Shown in pieces: positions 1 through 10,268 of a stretch of DNA of 64,000 nucleotides. This DNA is from Holosporaceae bacterium 'Namur'. Its GTDB lineage: Bacteria; Pseudomonadota; Alphaproteobacteria; Rickettsiales; Midichloriaceae. A program made the translations under genes and the position numbers. How positions within the stretch are numbered: the first letter of the stretch is position 1; each line of letters starts with the position of its first letter. The notes beneath the pieces were generated by a model that saw only the letters and a program-made list of their open reading frames with translations, ran no database searches and was not told the origin of the DNA. The stretch is taken from positions 124,001-188,000 of the forward strand of contig JACGYV010000001.1 of the NCBI GenBank assembly GCA_014116815.1, given 5' to 3'.

Positions 1-67
1 GAAAAATTGTTTCACGTGGAACATTAGGAAAGTTTCCTTCTATTAATTCAGATAATAAATCAACCAT
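1..67 (-). CDS. rsmG: RsmG, 16S rRNA (guanine-N7) methyltransferase, 5' end only
   Basis: Only the first 22 codons lie in the window; the gene runs off the left edge. The ATG at 67 overlaps the end of mnmG by 8 bases, so the two are probably translationally coupled. The visible protein starts [11 protein letters not shown] and continues NVPRETIF. This matches my recollection of the VPRE motif at the start of rickettsial RsmG, and mnmG-rsmG is a standard neighbour pair. The family methylates 16S rRNA (G527 in E. coli). The motif codons overlap a parS-like site. The call rests on a short N-terminus plus gene order. Confidence 0.75.
   Translation of the reverse strand, partial: MVDLLSELIEGNFPNVPRETIF
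8..23. promoter_or_regulatory. parS-like ParB binding site 1 (inside rsmG)
   Basis: TGTTTCACGTGGAACA is a near-perfect palindrome centred on CACGTG and differs by one base from the widely conserved bacterial parS TGTTTCACGTGAAACA. An identical 16-mer lies at 1922-1937. ParB loads at such sites for origin segregation, usually near oriC and often near mnmG, rsmG and parAB. This copy lies in the rsmG reading frame, where the reverse strand encodes NVPRET. ParB binding itself is inferred. Confidence 0.8.
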
Positions 68-1907
68 ATTTTTTCTTAATAAAAATTTGAAGTGCAATTA
101 TAGCAGCGGGGGTTATCCCTTGAATTCTCTTAACATCAGCAATCGAGTTCGGCTTTGTTTTATCAAGTTTTAACCTAACTTCATTGGATAATGAGCCGAT
201 CTCTAAATAATTAATCTCACTTGGAATCAATATATCTTTTTCTTCGTGATAAAGTTCCAAATCTTTGCGTTGCCTATCTTCATAAAAAGAGTATATTGAT
301 TCTATATGTAACTTTTCCAAATATTTTCTAGGATACTTGTCAGCCTCAGGGTATATTTGAACCAGTTTTTCTAAGTTAAAAGTCGGGATAGCAAGCAGTT
401 GGTATAAACTTCTTCTCACTCCGTCTTTTGAAATATCATAGCCAAGCTCAGCAAGTTGGTTCGGCGTATAAGCTATTTGGTTAAGTTCATTCCTAATACT
501 TGCTAAATTTTCCTGCTGATTATTATAAAAATTTATTCTTTCAAATGAAACTATATTATGTTTTATTGCTTCCTCAGTCAGTCTTAAATCTGCGTTATCA
601 GGTCTTAGCCTTATCCTGTACTCGGCTCTAGAAGTCATCATCCGATAAGGCTCAATCGTACCGTTCATAGTTAAATCTGAAATCATTACACCAATGTATG
701 AGTCGGATCTTGAATGAGTATAATCTTTATTATCTATACTGAGTGCCGCATTAATACCTGCAATTGCCCCTTGTCCCGCCGCTTCTTCATAACCGGTAGT
801 TCCGTTAATTTGTCCGGCGAAAAACAAACCTTTTATTTTTTTAGTTTCCAAGGTCGGCTTTAATTCTCGCGGGTCTATATAATCATATTCAATTGCATAA
901 CCCGGCCTTAAAATATTTGCCTTTTCAAGCCCTATAATTGAGTGAACTATTTGATATTGTATTTCTTCGGGTAGGGAAGTGGAGATACCATTGGGATAAA
1001 CCACCTCACTATCCAGCCCTTCCGGCTCTAAAAAAATTTGATGTCGTTCTTTTGAGGCAAACCTGACAATCTTATCTTCTATAGAAGGGCAGTACCTGGG
1101 GCCTACACTTTCAATCTGTCCGGAATACATAGGGGATAGATGTAAGTTTTGATTAATAATTCCATGAGTTTCTGCGGTTGTGTGCGTAATAAAGCACTCT
1201 ATTTGAGGTACTTTTATTTCATTGGTCGTATATGAAAACGGTATAGGAGGGTTATCCCCGTATTGTTTTTCCAATATATTCCAATTTATAGAATCGCTAT
1301 GTATTCTAGGCGGAGTTCCTGTTTTCAGCCTGCCTACATTAAACCCTATTGCTCTGATTTTTTTGGCCAGCTCAATCGAAGGATTTTCATCAACTCTACC
1401 GGCCGGTGTTTTCTTAGTCCCGATATGAATTATTCCGCCTAAAAAGGTACCGGTGGTTAATACTACAGATTTTGAATACAATTGAGTTGAGCCGTAAGCG
1501 ATGCCTTGAATCTCATTATTTTCTATTATTAAATCGGTAACTTCCGCAGTTATTATTTCAAGGTTAGGATAATTATATAAAATATTCTGCATAGCTTTTT
1601 TATATAATTTACGATCAGCTTGTGCCCTCGGCCCCCATACAGCCGGGCCTTTGCTTGCGTTTAACATTTTAAAATGAATGCCGGCTTGATCAATCGCTTT
1701 TGCCATCACTCCATCCAAGGCATCAACTTCTCTGACAATAATACCTTTAGCTACCCCTCCGATTGAAGGGTTACATGACATCTCACCTATATTATCCGAC
1801 TTATTAGTAATTAAGCAAGTTTTAGCTCCTATTCTTGCAGCGGCGGCAGCAGCTTCACAGCCGGCATGTCCGGCTCCGATCACAATAACATCAAAATGAT
1901 ATTTCAT
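60..1907 (-). CDS. mnmG: MnmG (GidA), tRNA uridine-5-carboxymethylaminomethyl modification enzyme
   Basis: FAD-dependent partner of MnmE. Together they install the (carboxymethyl)aminomethyl group on C5 of the wobble uridine of several tRNAs. The protein is 615 residues, normal for the family. It opens with the FAD-binding [10 protein letters not shown] loop (about residues 11-20) and keeps the NPSIGG motif, the [10 protein letters not shown] motif, the TGTFL segment and the [14 protein letters not shown] motif. The C-terminal helical domain ends [12 protein letters not shown]. mnmE lies directly upstream, with only 31 bases between them, and rsmG overlaps the 3' end by 8 bases. The short gap to mnmE contains a second parS-like site. 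Confidence 0.97.
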   Translation of the reverse strand: MKYHFDVIVIGAGHAGCEAAAAAARIGAKTCLITNKSDNIGEMSCNPSIGGVAKGIIVREVDALDGVMAKAIDQAGIHFKMLNASKGPAVWGPRAQADRKLYKKAMQNILYNYPNLEIITAEVTDLIIENNEIQGIAYGSTQLYSKSVVLTTGTFLGGIIHIGTKKTPAGRVDENPSIELAKKIRAIGFNVGRLKTGTPPRIHSDSINWNILEKQYGDNPPIPFSYTTNEIKVPQIECFITHTTAETHGIINQNLHLSPMYSGQIESVGPRYCPSIEDKIVRFASKERHQIFLEPEGLDSEVVYPNGISTSLPEEIQYQIVHSIIGLEKANILRPGYAIEYDYIDPRELKPTLETKKIKGLFFAGQINGTTGYEEAAGQGAIAGINAALSIDNKDYTHSRSDSYIGVMISDLTMNGTIEPYRMMTSRAEYRIRLRPDNADLRLTEEAIKHNIVSFERINFYNNQQENLASIRNELNQIAYTPNQLAELGYDISKDGVRRSLYQLLAIPTFNLEKLVQIYPEADKYPRKYLEKLHIESIYSFYEDRQRKDLELYHEEKDILIPSEINYLEIGSLSNEVRLKLDKTKPNSIADVKRIQGITPAAIIALQIFIKKKYG

Positions 1908-1921
1908 AATTACCTTAAAAA

Positions 1922-1937
1922 TGTTTCACGTGGAACA
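1922..1937. promoter_or_regulatory. parS-like ParB binding site 2 (between mnmE and mnmG)
   Basis: A second exact copy of TGTTTCACGTGGAACA, 1.9 kb from the first and in the same orientation. It fills most of the 31-base gap between mnmE and mnmG. Two identical 16-mers of this sequence within 2 kb are not expected by chance in AT-rich DNA. It also sits just upstream of the mnmG start, so bound ParB could affect read-through or translation; that is speculation. Confidence 0.82.
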
Positions 1938-1938
1938 A

Positions 1939-3288
1939 TTATTTCCCAATACAAAAATTACTAAAGATTTCATCTAAAACTTCCTCAACATCAACTCTAC
2001 CGGTAATAGTCCCGATAAAATAGGCTGCTGTTCTTAGATCCTCAGCCGCTAACTCGAGAGTTTTAATATCACTAAATAGTTTTAAATAAGTTACACATTC
2101 TTGTAAGGCTTTTCTATACCTGGCTTTAGTGATGACGGGCTCGGAAGAAGGGTTATATTTATCTTTAATATTTTTTAGTAATATATCAAAAAAATTTTTC
2201 ATACCATACTCGGTTTTTACGGAAATTTCAAGAATATGATTAGGAGATAAGTTAAAGGAAGAAAAATATTTATGAGAGCTATAATCTAAAATATCGGCTT
2301 TATTAAGTAATAAAATTGTACTTTCTGGGTCTCGTAAATTTTTTAAAAGATTAGTTGCATCTAAATTTGAAATATCATCACAAACAAAAATTACTATATC
2401 GGCAGATTCTAAGGTAGAAAGAGACCTTTTTACTCCTTCTAATTCTATAACATCTTCAGTTTCTCTAATACCTGCAGTATCGAAAAAAGTTATAGGATAC
2501 CCCTCAAGATTAACTTTTACCTCTATCACATCACGCGTAGTACCGGCAATGTTTGAAACAATTGCAACATCACGCTTAGCAATTAAATTAAGTAGTGAGG
2601 ATTTACCGACATTAGGAGCGCCGATAATTGCAACATGAATGCCTTTAAATAAAATTTCTCCTCTTTTATCATCAGATATATGCTTTTCAATTTTACCGAT
2701 TAAATTGTTAATAGCTTCGGTAGTTTCGGTAATAGCTGAGGTTGGAATATCATCATCCGGGAAATCTATATAAGCTTCAATCTTTGCAAGTATTGAAATC
2801 AATTCTTTACGCCAACTTTCATATAAAGTTTCAAGGTTGCCTTGTAGTTGATTAATAGCTAACTTTCTTTGAATGGATGTTTCAGCATCTATAAGCAATG
2901 ATAATCCTTCAGCTTTAGTTAAATCAAGCTTATTATTCATAAAAGCTCTTTTGGCAAATTCACCGGCTTCAGCTGGGCGCAAATAGGGGAGTTGAGAAAG
3001 AGCATTGATAGTATCGGAAATTACAGCTATACTACCATGTAATTGTAATTCAATAATATCTTCTCCCGTAAATGAATGGGGAGCTTTAAAATAAAGCACA
3101 ATTCCTTCATCTAATAGATCTGAAGTATCAGGGGTAAACAATTTGGAAAAATATACATGATTAGGAGCAGGAGTTTTTTTAAAGCCTAAAGCATGGAGCG
3201 CACTTAAAGCGTGCTCACCGGAAATCCTTATCACGGAAACCCCGGATTTCCCCATTAAGGTTGCAAGGGCAAATATAGTATCAGTCAT
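1939..3288 (-). CDS. mnmE: MnmE (TrmE), tRNA modification GTPase
   Basis: GTPase partner of MnmG in wobble-uridine modification. The 449-residue protein has the N-terminal folate-binding domain, a central helical region, and an inserted G domain with GAPNVGKSS (G1), DTAG (G3) and NKAD (G4) at about residues 224-335. It ends in the catalytic CIGK motif, so the gene is full length. Its ATG overlaps the stop codon of the upstream transglycosylase gene (TAATG), indicating an operon. mnmG follows after the second parS-like site. Confidence 0.97.
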   Translation of the reverse strand: MTDTIFALATLMGKSGVSVIRISGEHALSALHALGFKKTPAPNHVYFSKLFTPDTSDLLDEGIVLYFKAPHSFTGEDIIELQLHGSIAVISDTINALSQLPYLRPAEAGEFAKRAFMNNKLDLTKAEGLSLLIDAETSIQRKLAINQLQGNLETLYESWRKELISILAKIEAYIDFPDDDIPTSAITETTEAINNLIGKIEKHISDDKRGEILFKGIHVAIIGAPNVGKSSLLNLIAKRDVAIVSNIAGTTRDVIEVKVNLEGYPITFFDTAGIRETEDVIELEGVKRSLSTLESADIVIFVCDDISNLDATNLLKNLRDPESTILLLNKADILDYSSHKYFSSFNLSPNHILEISVKTEYGMKNFFDILLKNIKDKYNPSSEPVITKARYRKALQECVTYLKLFSDIKTLELAAEDLRTAAYFIGTITGRVDVEEVLDEIFSNFCIGK

Positions 3289-5216
3289 TACTTTCCTAAG
3301 AGACTAGCTAAAAATTGCGGTTGATCAGGTTGCAGTATACTCTCATATACCACCATATTTTCCAATACTTTTTTAACATATGTTCTGGTTTCGGTATAAG
3401 GAATAGATTCAATCCAATCCAGCACTTCAGAAACACTCCGCATGGTTGCAGGGTCACCGAACTCTCTAATCCAACGTTCAACTGCTTTTTCTCCTGCATT
3501 ATATGCTGCAATTGCAGGCGCAATATTACCGAAGTATTCAACTAATCCGTCAAGGTAATTAACACCCTTTGCAACATTCGCCTTAGGATCGGTTCTAAAC
3601 GCATTATGATGAAGCCCGAGAGTCTTAGCACATCTTTTTGCGGTAGAAGGGATAAGCTGCATTAAGCCGATAGCTCCGGCCGGGCTTTTAGCCGATTGGT
3701 CAAAGTTACTTTCCTGTCTGATAATAGCAAGGTAAAGAGATTTAGAATTTTTGTTATTTGAAATATGGATATCAGTAGGGTATCCGCATTCAAGAAAAGG
3801 ACCTTTATGATTAGATAAAAACTTAGCATATTGAATACGTAGCGGCAAAAGCTTTCTATCTTTTAAATGCTCAGCAACTAAGTGTTTAATTTTAGGGTCG
3901 AGGTCACTATCAGCAATATATTTTGATAATATACGAGCTATATGATTATTGCCGGATTCACTCATATAGTAAGTTGAAGCTACCAAGTTATCTATCTCCG
4001 GCGTAATCATATTTTGTTGAGCAGGTTCCTTCCGCGGCAAATAATCAAAAAACTTTTTGTTTAAAGATTTAGGATGCTCGGTAATAGCTAATATACCGTA
4101 AAAATGCATTTTATGCTTAGCCGCAGTATCATACCAAGCTTCCATCTTAGGTTTATCATTAAGTTTTTCATAGCTTTTCGCCAACCAGTATGCAGCTCTC
4201 GATTTGCAGGAAGCATATTGGCAATCCATATAAGAATTATAAAAATGGTTAGCAGCAGCTTTAGGAGTATTCAGAAATTTAAGTGCAACCCATCCTGAGA
4301 TCCACTCTGCCTCTTGAAACTCATCGCCTGTTTTAGTGCCGTGATGTACGGCACTCCTATAAGCTCGTTTATATTGTTTCTCGCGTATAAAGTTTCTAAC
4401 AATGGTATGTCTTGCTTTCCACCACTGCTCGGGATTTGAGAAATGCTTTATCGGTGCAAATTCATTATAAGCTTCAGTATCTCGTTTTTCTTTTAATAAT
4501 TTCCTTATGTGTCTAAATTTTATGTATTCATCATTTTTAAGTTTAGGATATCTCTTTACCAACATTTCATAGCCGGAAAGGTTATTAGCATAACTTACTT
4601 TAACTTTAGTCAGCATTTGCTCACGTGGTGATATAAACTTACTATAATATATTGCTTGTTCATAATTACCCTGCCACATAAAATTTTGAATTTTTCTGGT
4701 AATTAGAGAAGAAGGGATTTGTTTACGATATACATCAAAAATTTGTTGGTCAATTAAAGGGTTTAGGTTGCTAATCTTAGCCCAGTGCTCAAAAAACTTG
4801 CTGCTCGGAATAGTATTATTTAAAGAAGAAGTAGCATAATTCTCTAAAAACCTTGCAGATTCATGTTTAGCCGGACAGAGTTTATGCCAACTAATTATTG
4901 ACTGTAGGGTAGAGCTTATTCCGATTCTCTTCTCAATATCATCTTGAAACCTGCAAACAGGGAACCAGGGATTTTCATCATGAAAAGTAATTAAAGAGGA
5001 AAGGGGATATTTTCCGCTAAGCAACTCTTTAAATTTTACTAAGGAATTTGCAAGCTTAGGGGAGGAAGAAGCTTGTGCTAAGCTATATGCTTTCTCCCAG
5101 TCATTCGTCTTGGCATATTTTAGCGCTAGGGTGATTTGTTGGTCATTAATATTGGCAGCATTAGCAGTGAAACTGCATAATAGAAATGCAGATAAGAATT
5201 CCAGTAGCTTATACAT
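3288..5216 (-). CDS. slt: Soluble lytic murein transglycosylase (Slt70-like)
   Basis: Periplasmic enzyme that cleaves the glycan strand of peptidoglycan to 1,6-anhydromuropeptides. The 642 residues start with a signal peptide (MYKLLEFLSAFLLCSFTANA). A long helical superhelix follows, then a C-terminal SLT domain. The catalytic glutamate is Glu502 in RQESNFDQSAKSPAGAIGLM, followed by QLIPSTA and the AIAAYNAG motif. The stop overlaps the mnmE start by one base. The gene lies 56 bases after mfd on the same strand, so mfd-slt-mnmE-mnmG-rsmG may be one transcription unit. Presence of Slt suggests that the cell makes or remodels peptidoglycan. Confidence 0.93.
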   Translation of the reverse strand: MYKLLEFLSAFLLCSFTANAANINDQQITLALKYAKTNDWEKAYSLAQASSSPKLANSLVKFKELLSGKYPLSSLITFHDENPWFPVCRFQDDIEKRIGISSTLQSIISWHKLCPAKHESARFLENYATSSLNNTIPSSKFFEHWAKISNLNPLIDQQIFDVYRKQIPSSLITRKIQNFMWQGNYEQAIYYSKFISPREQMLTKVKVSYANNLSGYEMLVKRYPKLKNDEYIKFRHIRKLLKEKRDTEAYNEFAPIKHFSNPEQWWKARHTIVRNFIREKQYKRAYRSAVHHGTKTGDEFQEAEWISGWVALKFLNTPKAAANHFYNSYMDCQYASCKSRAAYWLAKSYEKLNDKPKMEAWYDTAAKHKMHFYGILAITEHPKSLNKKFFDYLPRKEPAQQNMITPEIDNLVASTYYMSESGNNHIARILSKYIADSDLDPKIKHLVAEHLKDRKLLPLRIQYAKFLSNHKGPFLECGYPTDIHISNNKNSKSLYLAIIRQESNFDQSAKSPAGAIGLMQLIPSTAKRCAKTLGLHHNAFRTDPKANVAKGVNYLDGLVEYFGNIAPAIAAYNAGEKAVERWIREFGDPATMRSVSEVLDWIESIPYTETRTYVKKVLENMVVYESILQPDQPQFLASLLGK

Positions 5217-5272
5217 TGTATTTCTGTATAGATGATGTTGTTACTATATTTATATATTAAGTAGAAAAGAAA

Positions 5273-8200
5273 TTAAACCCCTAGTTGGATTAATATGTTT
5301 TCCACTCCCTTAATTTTAGCATTTTGAGTTTTCCATTCTCTCATAATTAGGAGCTTGCCGTCAGCTCTAAGTTTAGCATGATCCGAATGCTTGCGAATAA
5401 ATTCCAAAGGATTTGCTTTATTGCCGGGCTTGCCATTTTTAAAATTAATTACTAAAGCTTTATCTCCCAAATCAATTTTTTCTATATTGAGCTGTTTAGC
5501 AAGTTGTTTTAATTTTATTATTGCAAAAAGCTGCTCGGCTTCTTCAGGTAAATTACCGAATCTGTCAATCAACTCTGCGGCAAAACTCTCCAGGTCTTTA
5601 ATTTCTGAAATTTGAGCAATTTTTCTATATATTGAAAGCCTTAGCGAATCATCGCTGATGTAACTCTCGGGGATTTGCACCGAAACGCCGATATTAATTG
5701 TTGGGCTCCAATTAGATGGCTCATCATCAGTATTGTTAAGTTTTAACTTTTCAATTGCTTCAGCCAGCATGTCCTGGTAAAGCTCAAGACCAACTTCTTT
5801 TATATGTCCTGATTGTTCTTCCCCGATTAAGTTACCATGTCCCCTAATATCCATATCATGGGAAGCAACGGTAAACCCTGCACCCAAAGTTTCAAGTGAT
5901 TGAATAACTTCCAAACGTCTTTTAGCAATCGGATGTAAGTTGTACCCTTTGCCGGTTATAAGGTAAGCATATGCCTTATTATTACTTCTGCCTACTCTTC
6001 CTCTGATTTGATAAAGTTGAGCTAGCCCGAACATATCCGCTTTATCAATAATCATGGTGTTTGCAAAAGGTATATCCAACCCGGATTCAACAATAGTAGT
6101 TGATAGCAAAACCTCAAACTTTCCGTCATAAAAATCATTCATTATTTGATCAAGTTTTGAAGCGGGCATTTGCCCATGAGCTCTTACCACCTTAATTTCA
6201 GGAAGAATCTCTTTAAGCTTTAATTTCAGCTCGTCAAGGTAGCTGATCCTCGGGGTAACATAAAAAGTCCTGCCGCCTCTTGCACATTCGCGTAATATTG
6301 CTTCCCTTATTATAAAAGCATCATAAGGCATTATATAAGTTTTAATCGGTTGTCTATCTACGGGAGGGGTAGTAATTAAACTTAAATCTTTAATTCCGCT
6401 TAAGGACATTTGTAAAGTCCTTGGGATAGGAGTAGCCGAAAGTGTAATAATATGAGTGTAGGACTTCAGTTTCTTAAGCTTTTCCTTTTGTGCAACCCCG
6501 AAATGCTGCTCTTCATCAATAATTATCAGCCCTAAATTTTTAAATTTTATATCATTACTTAAAAGCGCATGAGTACCGATAATGATATCGACTTTGCCTT
6601 CTTCCAAATCTTTCTTCACTTGATCGGCTTCTTTCTTAGGTACAAACCTTGAAAGCTGAGCAATTCTTACCGGGAAGTCTGCAAAGCGGTTGCTGAAATT
6701 CTGATAATGCTGGCGGGAAAGCAGAGTTGTCGGAACGATGACCGCAACCTGCATAGGATCGGCGGAAAGCACGGCGATCGCGGCGGCTCTTAAAGCAACT
6801 TCGGTTTTTCCAAACCCGACATCACCGCAAACAAGCCTATCCAAAGGTTTGCCGCTTCTTAAATCCTGTTCTATATCTTCTATTGCACTAAGTTGATCTT
6901 CAGTTTCCATATAAGGAAATTTGCGGCAGAACTTCTCATACATATCCGGTATTGCTTCTAAAACAATCCCTTTTTCAACTTCACGTTTTGCAGCAGTTTT
7001 CAACAGTTCTTCGGCCGCAATTTTAAGCCTGTTTTTAAGCTTAGCTTTTCTGGTTTGCCAAGCTACTCCGCCTAATTTATCAAGCGTTACGGCAATGTCA
7101 TCTCCACCGTATTTTGAAATTACCTCTAAGTTTTCAACCGGCACATAAAGTTTATCATCATCTCTATAAGTAATCTTTATAAAGTCATGTATAGCACCGG
7201 CTACTTCTAAAGTTTCAAGCTTTTCAAATCTACCGATCCCGTGATCGATATGAACTACAAACTCGCCTTCAGAAAGAGTGTTGGCTTCCTGCAAAAATTT
7301 AGCCGAATTCTTTTTTCGCTTTCGTACTCGTGATAACCTTTCTCCAAGCAGATCCTGCTCACTTAAGAAAATATAATTTTCAAAAGTAAATCCTTGTTCA
7401 ATAGGAAGTATTGCAAGGCCTAAAGTTTTCCCTGAAAGGTTATTTATTTCATCCCAGCAATTGATGTCTATCGCATGAAAGCTATTATCTAAAAGCATGT
7501 TTTTTAAACGTCCTCTGGAGCCCTCGGTAAAACAACAGATAACAAATCGGTTTTGTCTTCTGTTTTTATTTTGAAGAGGAGTCCTAAATTGTTCTATATA
7601 ATTTCTTAAAGTTGTAAGGGTGGAAAGATTATTAGCTTTGGATTCTATAAATAAATTGATAGCAGGTGAAAAATATTGGATGCTATTTTCTTCCCGGAAG
7701 CTATAAAGGGCTTTAGAAATATATTTATGTAAATTGGTTTTACATTCTTCAGGGGTTAAATATAAAAGTGTAGGATTTAACGGGTGATAATTTTTATCAG
7801 TTGATAACTTAATTCTTGTAGCATAGGATTCATCAATAAATTTATATTGTTCATTTAGGTCATCGATTAGCCTATCATGATATAAAACTACTGCGGGAGC
7901 TGGGATATAATCGAACAAATTGCTTAAATTATCATAAAATAAAGGTAGCCAGTGTTCCATTCCGGTATATTTACTTTTAGCGCTAACCGCTTCCAAAAGG
8001 GGATCGTTTAGAACTCCGAATAATTTTCTATAGTTGGTTTTAAAAGTATCAGCCGTTTCATCATTGATTATTATCTCACTTACAGGGTAAATAGTACATT
8101 CTTCAACTTTTTCTAAGCTAAGTTGAGTTTCCGTATCAAATAGTTTAAGTGAATCTACTTCATTTCCGAAAAAGCTGATTCTAAAGCCTTTACCGTCATT

Positions 8201-8704
8201 ACTTGAGACAATATCAATAATCCCGCCTCTTATGGCATATTCCCCGGGCTCATTTGCTGTTATTGATCTTAAATATCCTAAAGTATTTAAATTATTTAAA
8301 AGCACATCTCGTGAAATTTTACTATTTAGTTCGATATTTATAATAGTTGAGAGCAACAGCTCTTTAGGAAAAGTTTTTTGCAGAAGATTGTTAAAAGTAG
8401 TAATTAAAACTTTCTTACTATTTTTAGATTCAAGCAATCTGCTTAAGGTTTTTATTCTTTGTAGACCCACTTCAGAACTAGGAGAGACACGATCATAAGG
8501 AAGAGCATCCCAAGCAGGAAAGTATACTACCTCAGCGGAAGGCATAAAAAAATTTATAGCAATAGATATATTGTCAATTTCAGACTCCCGGCTTGCTACA
8601 TAACAAACAAAATCAGAGGTTTCCAAATACTGGGCAATAACTTTCGCTTCAGTACCTTTAGGTAAATATAAGTTTTTTTGTTCTAAAAAATCTTGTTTAA
8701 GCAT
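5273..8704 (-). CDS. mfd: Mfd, transcription-repair coupling factor
   Basis: ATP-dependent translocase that removes RNA polymerase stalled at DNA lesions and recruits UvrA. It has the N-terminal UvrB-like region, the RNA-polymerase interaction (CarD-like) domain beginning LSEGEFVVHIDHGIGRFE, the helicase Walker A GDVGFGKTEVALRAA, the DEEQ box (IIDEEQHFGV), helicase motifs SATPIPRTL and QIRGRVGRS, and a C-terminal TRCF domain. I use the ATG at 8704 (1143 residues, MLKQDFLEQ). An in-frame TTG at 8719 would add five residues. It is divergent from glnA. Confidence 0.96.
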   Translation of the reverse strand: MLKQDFLEQKNLYLPKGTEAKVIAQYLETSDFVCYVASRESEIDNISIAINFFMPSAEVVYFPAWDALPYDRVSPSSEVGLQRIKTLSRLLESKNSKKVLITTFNNLLQKTFPKELLLSTIINIELNSKISRDVLLNNLNTLGYLRSITANEPGEYAIRGGIIDIVSSNDGKGFRISFFGNEVDSLKLFDTETQLSLEKVEECTIYPVSEIIINDETADTFKTNYRKLFGVLNDPLLEAVSAKSKYTGMEHWLPLFYDNLSNLFDYIPAPAVVLYHDRLIDDLNEQYKFIDESYATRIKLSTDKNYHPLNPTLLYLTPEECKTNLHKYISKALYSFREENSIQYFSPAINLFIESKANNLSTLTTLRNYIEQFRTPLQNKNRRQNRFVICCFTEGSRGRLKNMLLDNSFHAIDINCWDEINNLSGKTLGLAILPIEQGFTFENYIFLSEQDLLGERLSRVRKRKKNSAKFLQEANTLSEGEFVVHIDHGIGRFEKLETLEVAGAIHDFIKITYRDDDKLYVPVENLEVISKYGGDDIAVTLDKLGGVAWQTRKAKLKNRLKIAAEELLKTAAKREVEKGIVLEAIPDMYEKFCRKFPYMETEDQLSAIEDIEQDLRSGKPLDRLVCGDVGFGKTEVALRAAAIAVLSADPMQVAVIVPTTLLSRQHYQNFSNRFADFPVRIAQLSRFVPKKEADQVKKDLEEGKVDIIIGTHALLSNDIKFKNLGLIIIDEEQHFGVAQKEKLKKLKSYTHIITLSATPIPRTLQMSLSGIKDLSLITTPPVDRQPIKTYIMPYDAFIIREAILRECARGGRTFYVTPRISYLDELKLKLKEILPEIKVVRAHGQMPASKLDQIMNDFYDGKFEVLLSTTIVESGLDIPFANTMIIDKADMFGLAQLYQIRGRVGRSNNKAYAYLITGKGYNLHPIAKRRLEVIQSLETLGAGFTVASHDMDIRGHGNLIGEEQSGHIKEVGLELYQDMLAEAIEKLKLNNTDDEPSNWSPTINIGVSVQIPESYISDDSLRLSIYRKIAQISEIKDLESFAAELIDRFGNLPEEAEQLFAIIKLKQLAKQLNIEKIDLGDKALVINFKNGKPGNKANPLEFIRKHSDHAKLRADGKLLIMREWKTQNAKIKGVENILIQLGV

Positions 8705-8781
8705 GCCATAAATCCGCAATAAACAGGCGCTCAGTATATCTTTTAAATTTTACTTTGCCAAGCATTACATCACATCTTGCA

Positions 8782-8809
8782 TTGCACAATATAATTATAA
8801 TGCTATATA
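8782..8809 (+). promoter_or_regulatory. Possible sigma-70 promoter of glnA
   Basis: TTGCAC, a 16-base spacer and TATATA, between divergent mfd and glnA. The predicted start of transcription, near 8816, leaves room for a leader before the ATG at 8841 but hardly any before the ATG at 8826. The region is very AT-rich, so other -10-like boxes exist nearby. Confidence 0.35.
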
Positions 8810-8840
8810 ACTCAGATAAAAATGCATGGGAGTGAGTAGT

Positions 8841-10268
8841 ATGTTAGCAGGAAAATCAGTTATCAGTGAGATACTGAGAAGAATAAAAGATGAGAGTATC
8901 CAATTCATAGATTTTAGGTTTACCGATACTTTAGGTAAATTTCATCATACTACCTATAAATCTTCCTTTATCAGCGAGAATGAGTTAATTAACGGCCTTA
9001 TGTTCGACGGTTCATCAATTGCCGGATGGAAGCAAATTAACTGCTCCGATATGATAATTAAGCCGGATTGTTCAACGGCATTTATAGACCCGTTCACCAG
9101 CCAAGCTACAATGGTGCTTATCTGTGATGTTATCGACCCGAAAACACAAGAAGGATATAACCGTGATCCGAGAACCATAGCTAAAAAAGCGCAGCAATAT
9201 TTATATACTAATAAAATAGGTGATAAGGCATATTTCGGACCTGAGCTTGAATTCTTTATCTTTGACGATGTTCGGTTTATAAACACGCCTCATGAATCAG
9301 GAATGGTTCTTGATTCGGAAGAGGCTTCCTGTAACAGTAATAAAAAATATGAATCAGGAAATTCCGGTCACAGAGCCGGTGTAAAGGGAGCTTATTTCCC
9401 GGTACCTCCGATTGATTTATTTCATGATATCAGATCGGAAATGGTTTTAGCAATTGAATCAATAGGTTTAAAGGCAAGTGTTCATCATCATGAAGTTGCG
9501 GAAAGTCAGTGTGAGATAGGTTTCGAATATGCGGAGCTGGTAGCTTCAAGCGATAACGTACAAAAATTTAAATATACAATAAAAAATGTGGCTGTATCTT
9601 ACGGGAAAAGTGCTACCTTTATGCCGAAACCGATTTTCGGCGATAACGGCTCGGGAATGCATACCCATCAATCAATTTGGTTAAAAGATAATAATCTGTT
9701 CTTTGATAAGAACGGCAAATATGTAGAGCTCTCGGAAATATGCCTTTATTATATCGGTGGTATAATTAAACATGCTAAAGCAATCAATGCGTTTTCCAAC
9801 CCATCAACCAACAGTTATAAAAGATTAGTTCCGGGGTATGAAGCTCCGGTTCAACTTGCATATTCGGCATGTAATCGTTCTGCTGCAATTAGGATACCTT
9901 ATGTCTATAACTCTAAAGCAAAAAGAATAGAAGTACGTTTTCCCGACCCTACCGCTAATCCTTATTTAACCTTTGCAGCTATGTTGATGGCGGGCTTAGA
10001 CGGGATTAAAAACAAGATCCATCCGGGGCAGGCAAATGATAATGATTTATACAATTTAAGCATAGAAGAAGTTAAAAAAATCCCGACTGTTTGCGGATCG
10101 CTAAGGGAAGCACTTGAGTCATTAAATAAGGATAGAGAATTTCTAAAAGCAGGGGAAGTATTTAATGATGACATGTTAGATGCTTATATCGCACTCAAAA
10201 TGAAAGAAGTCGAACAGTTGGAAAGAAGGCCGCATCCTATTGAATTTGAGATGTATTATGCCGGTTAA
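8841..10268 (+). CDS. glnA: Type I glutamine synthetase
   Basis: Makes glutamine from glutamate, ammonia and ATP in a cytosolic dodecamer. Family motifs are in order: MFDGSSIAGW, the metal-site FGPELEFFIFD, HHHEVAESQCEIG, GSGMHTHQS, and NRSAAIRIPY. A tyrosine in NDLYNLSIEE matches the adenylylation site of enterobacterial-type GlnA, but no glnE or glnB is in view. I prefer the ATG at 8841 (475 residues) because GGGAG lies 8 bases upstream. An in-frame ATG at 8826 would add five residues. Ammonia assimilation is uncommon in Rickettsia but present in other Rickettsiales. Confidence 0.95.
   Translation: MLAGKSVISEILRRIKDESIQFIDFRFTDTLGKFHHTTYKSSFISENELINGLMFDGSSIAGWKQINCSDMIIKPDCSTAFIDPFTSQATMVLICDVIDPKTQEGYNRDPRTIAKKAQQYLYTNKIGDKAYFGPELEFFIFDDVRFINTPHESGMVLDSEEASCNSNKKYESGNSGHRAGVKGAYFPVPPIDLFHDIRSEMVLAIESIGLKASVHHHEVAESQCEIGFEYAELVASSDNVQKFKYTIKNVAVSYGKSATFMPKPIFGDNGSGMHTHQSIWLKDNNLFFDKNGKYVELSEICLYYIGGIIKHAKAINAFSNPSTNSYKRLVPGYEAPVQLAYSACNRSAAIRIPYVYNSKAKRIEVRFPDPTANPYLTFAAMLMAGLDGIKNKIHPGQANDNDLYNLSIEEVKKIPTVCGSLREALESLNKDREFLKAGEVFNDDMLDAYIALKMKEVEQLERRPHPIEFEMYYAG

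Noticed and set aside
4616..4635. CACGTG core in the transglycosylase gene as a third parS
   Set aside because: The flanks do not match TGTTTC or GGAACA. Similar CACGTG cores near 36800 and 51870 fail in the same way.
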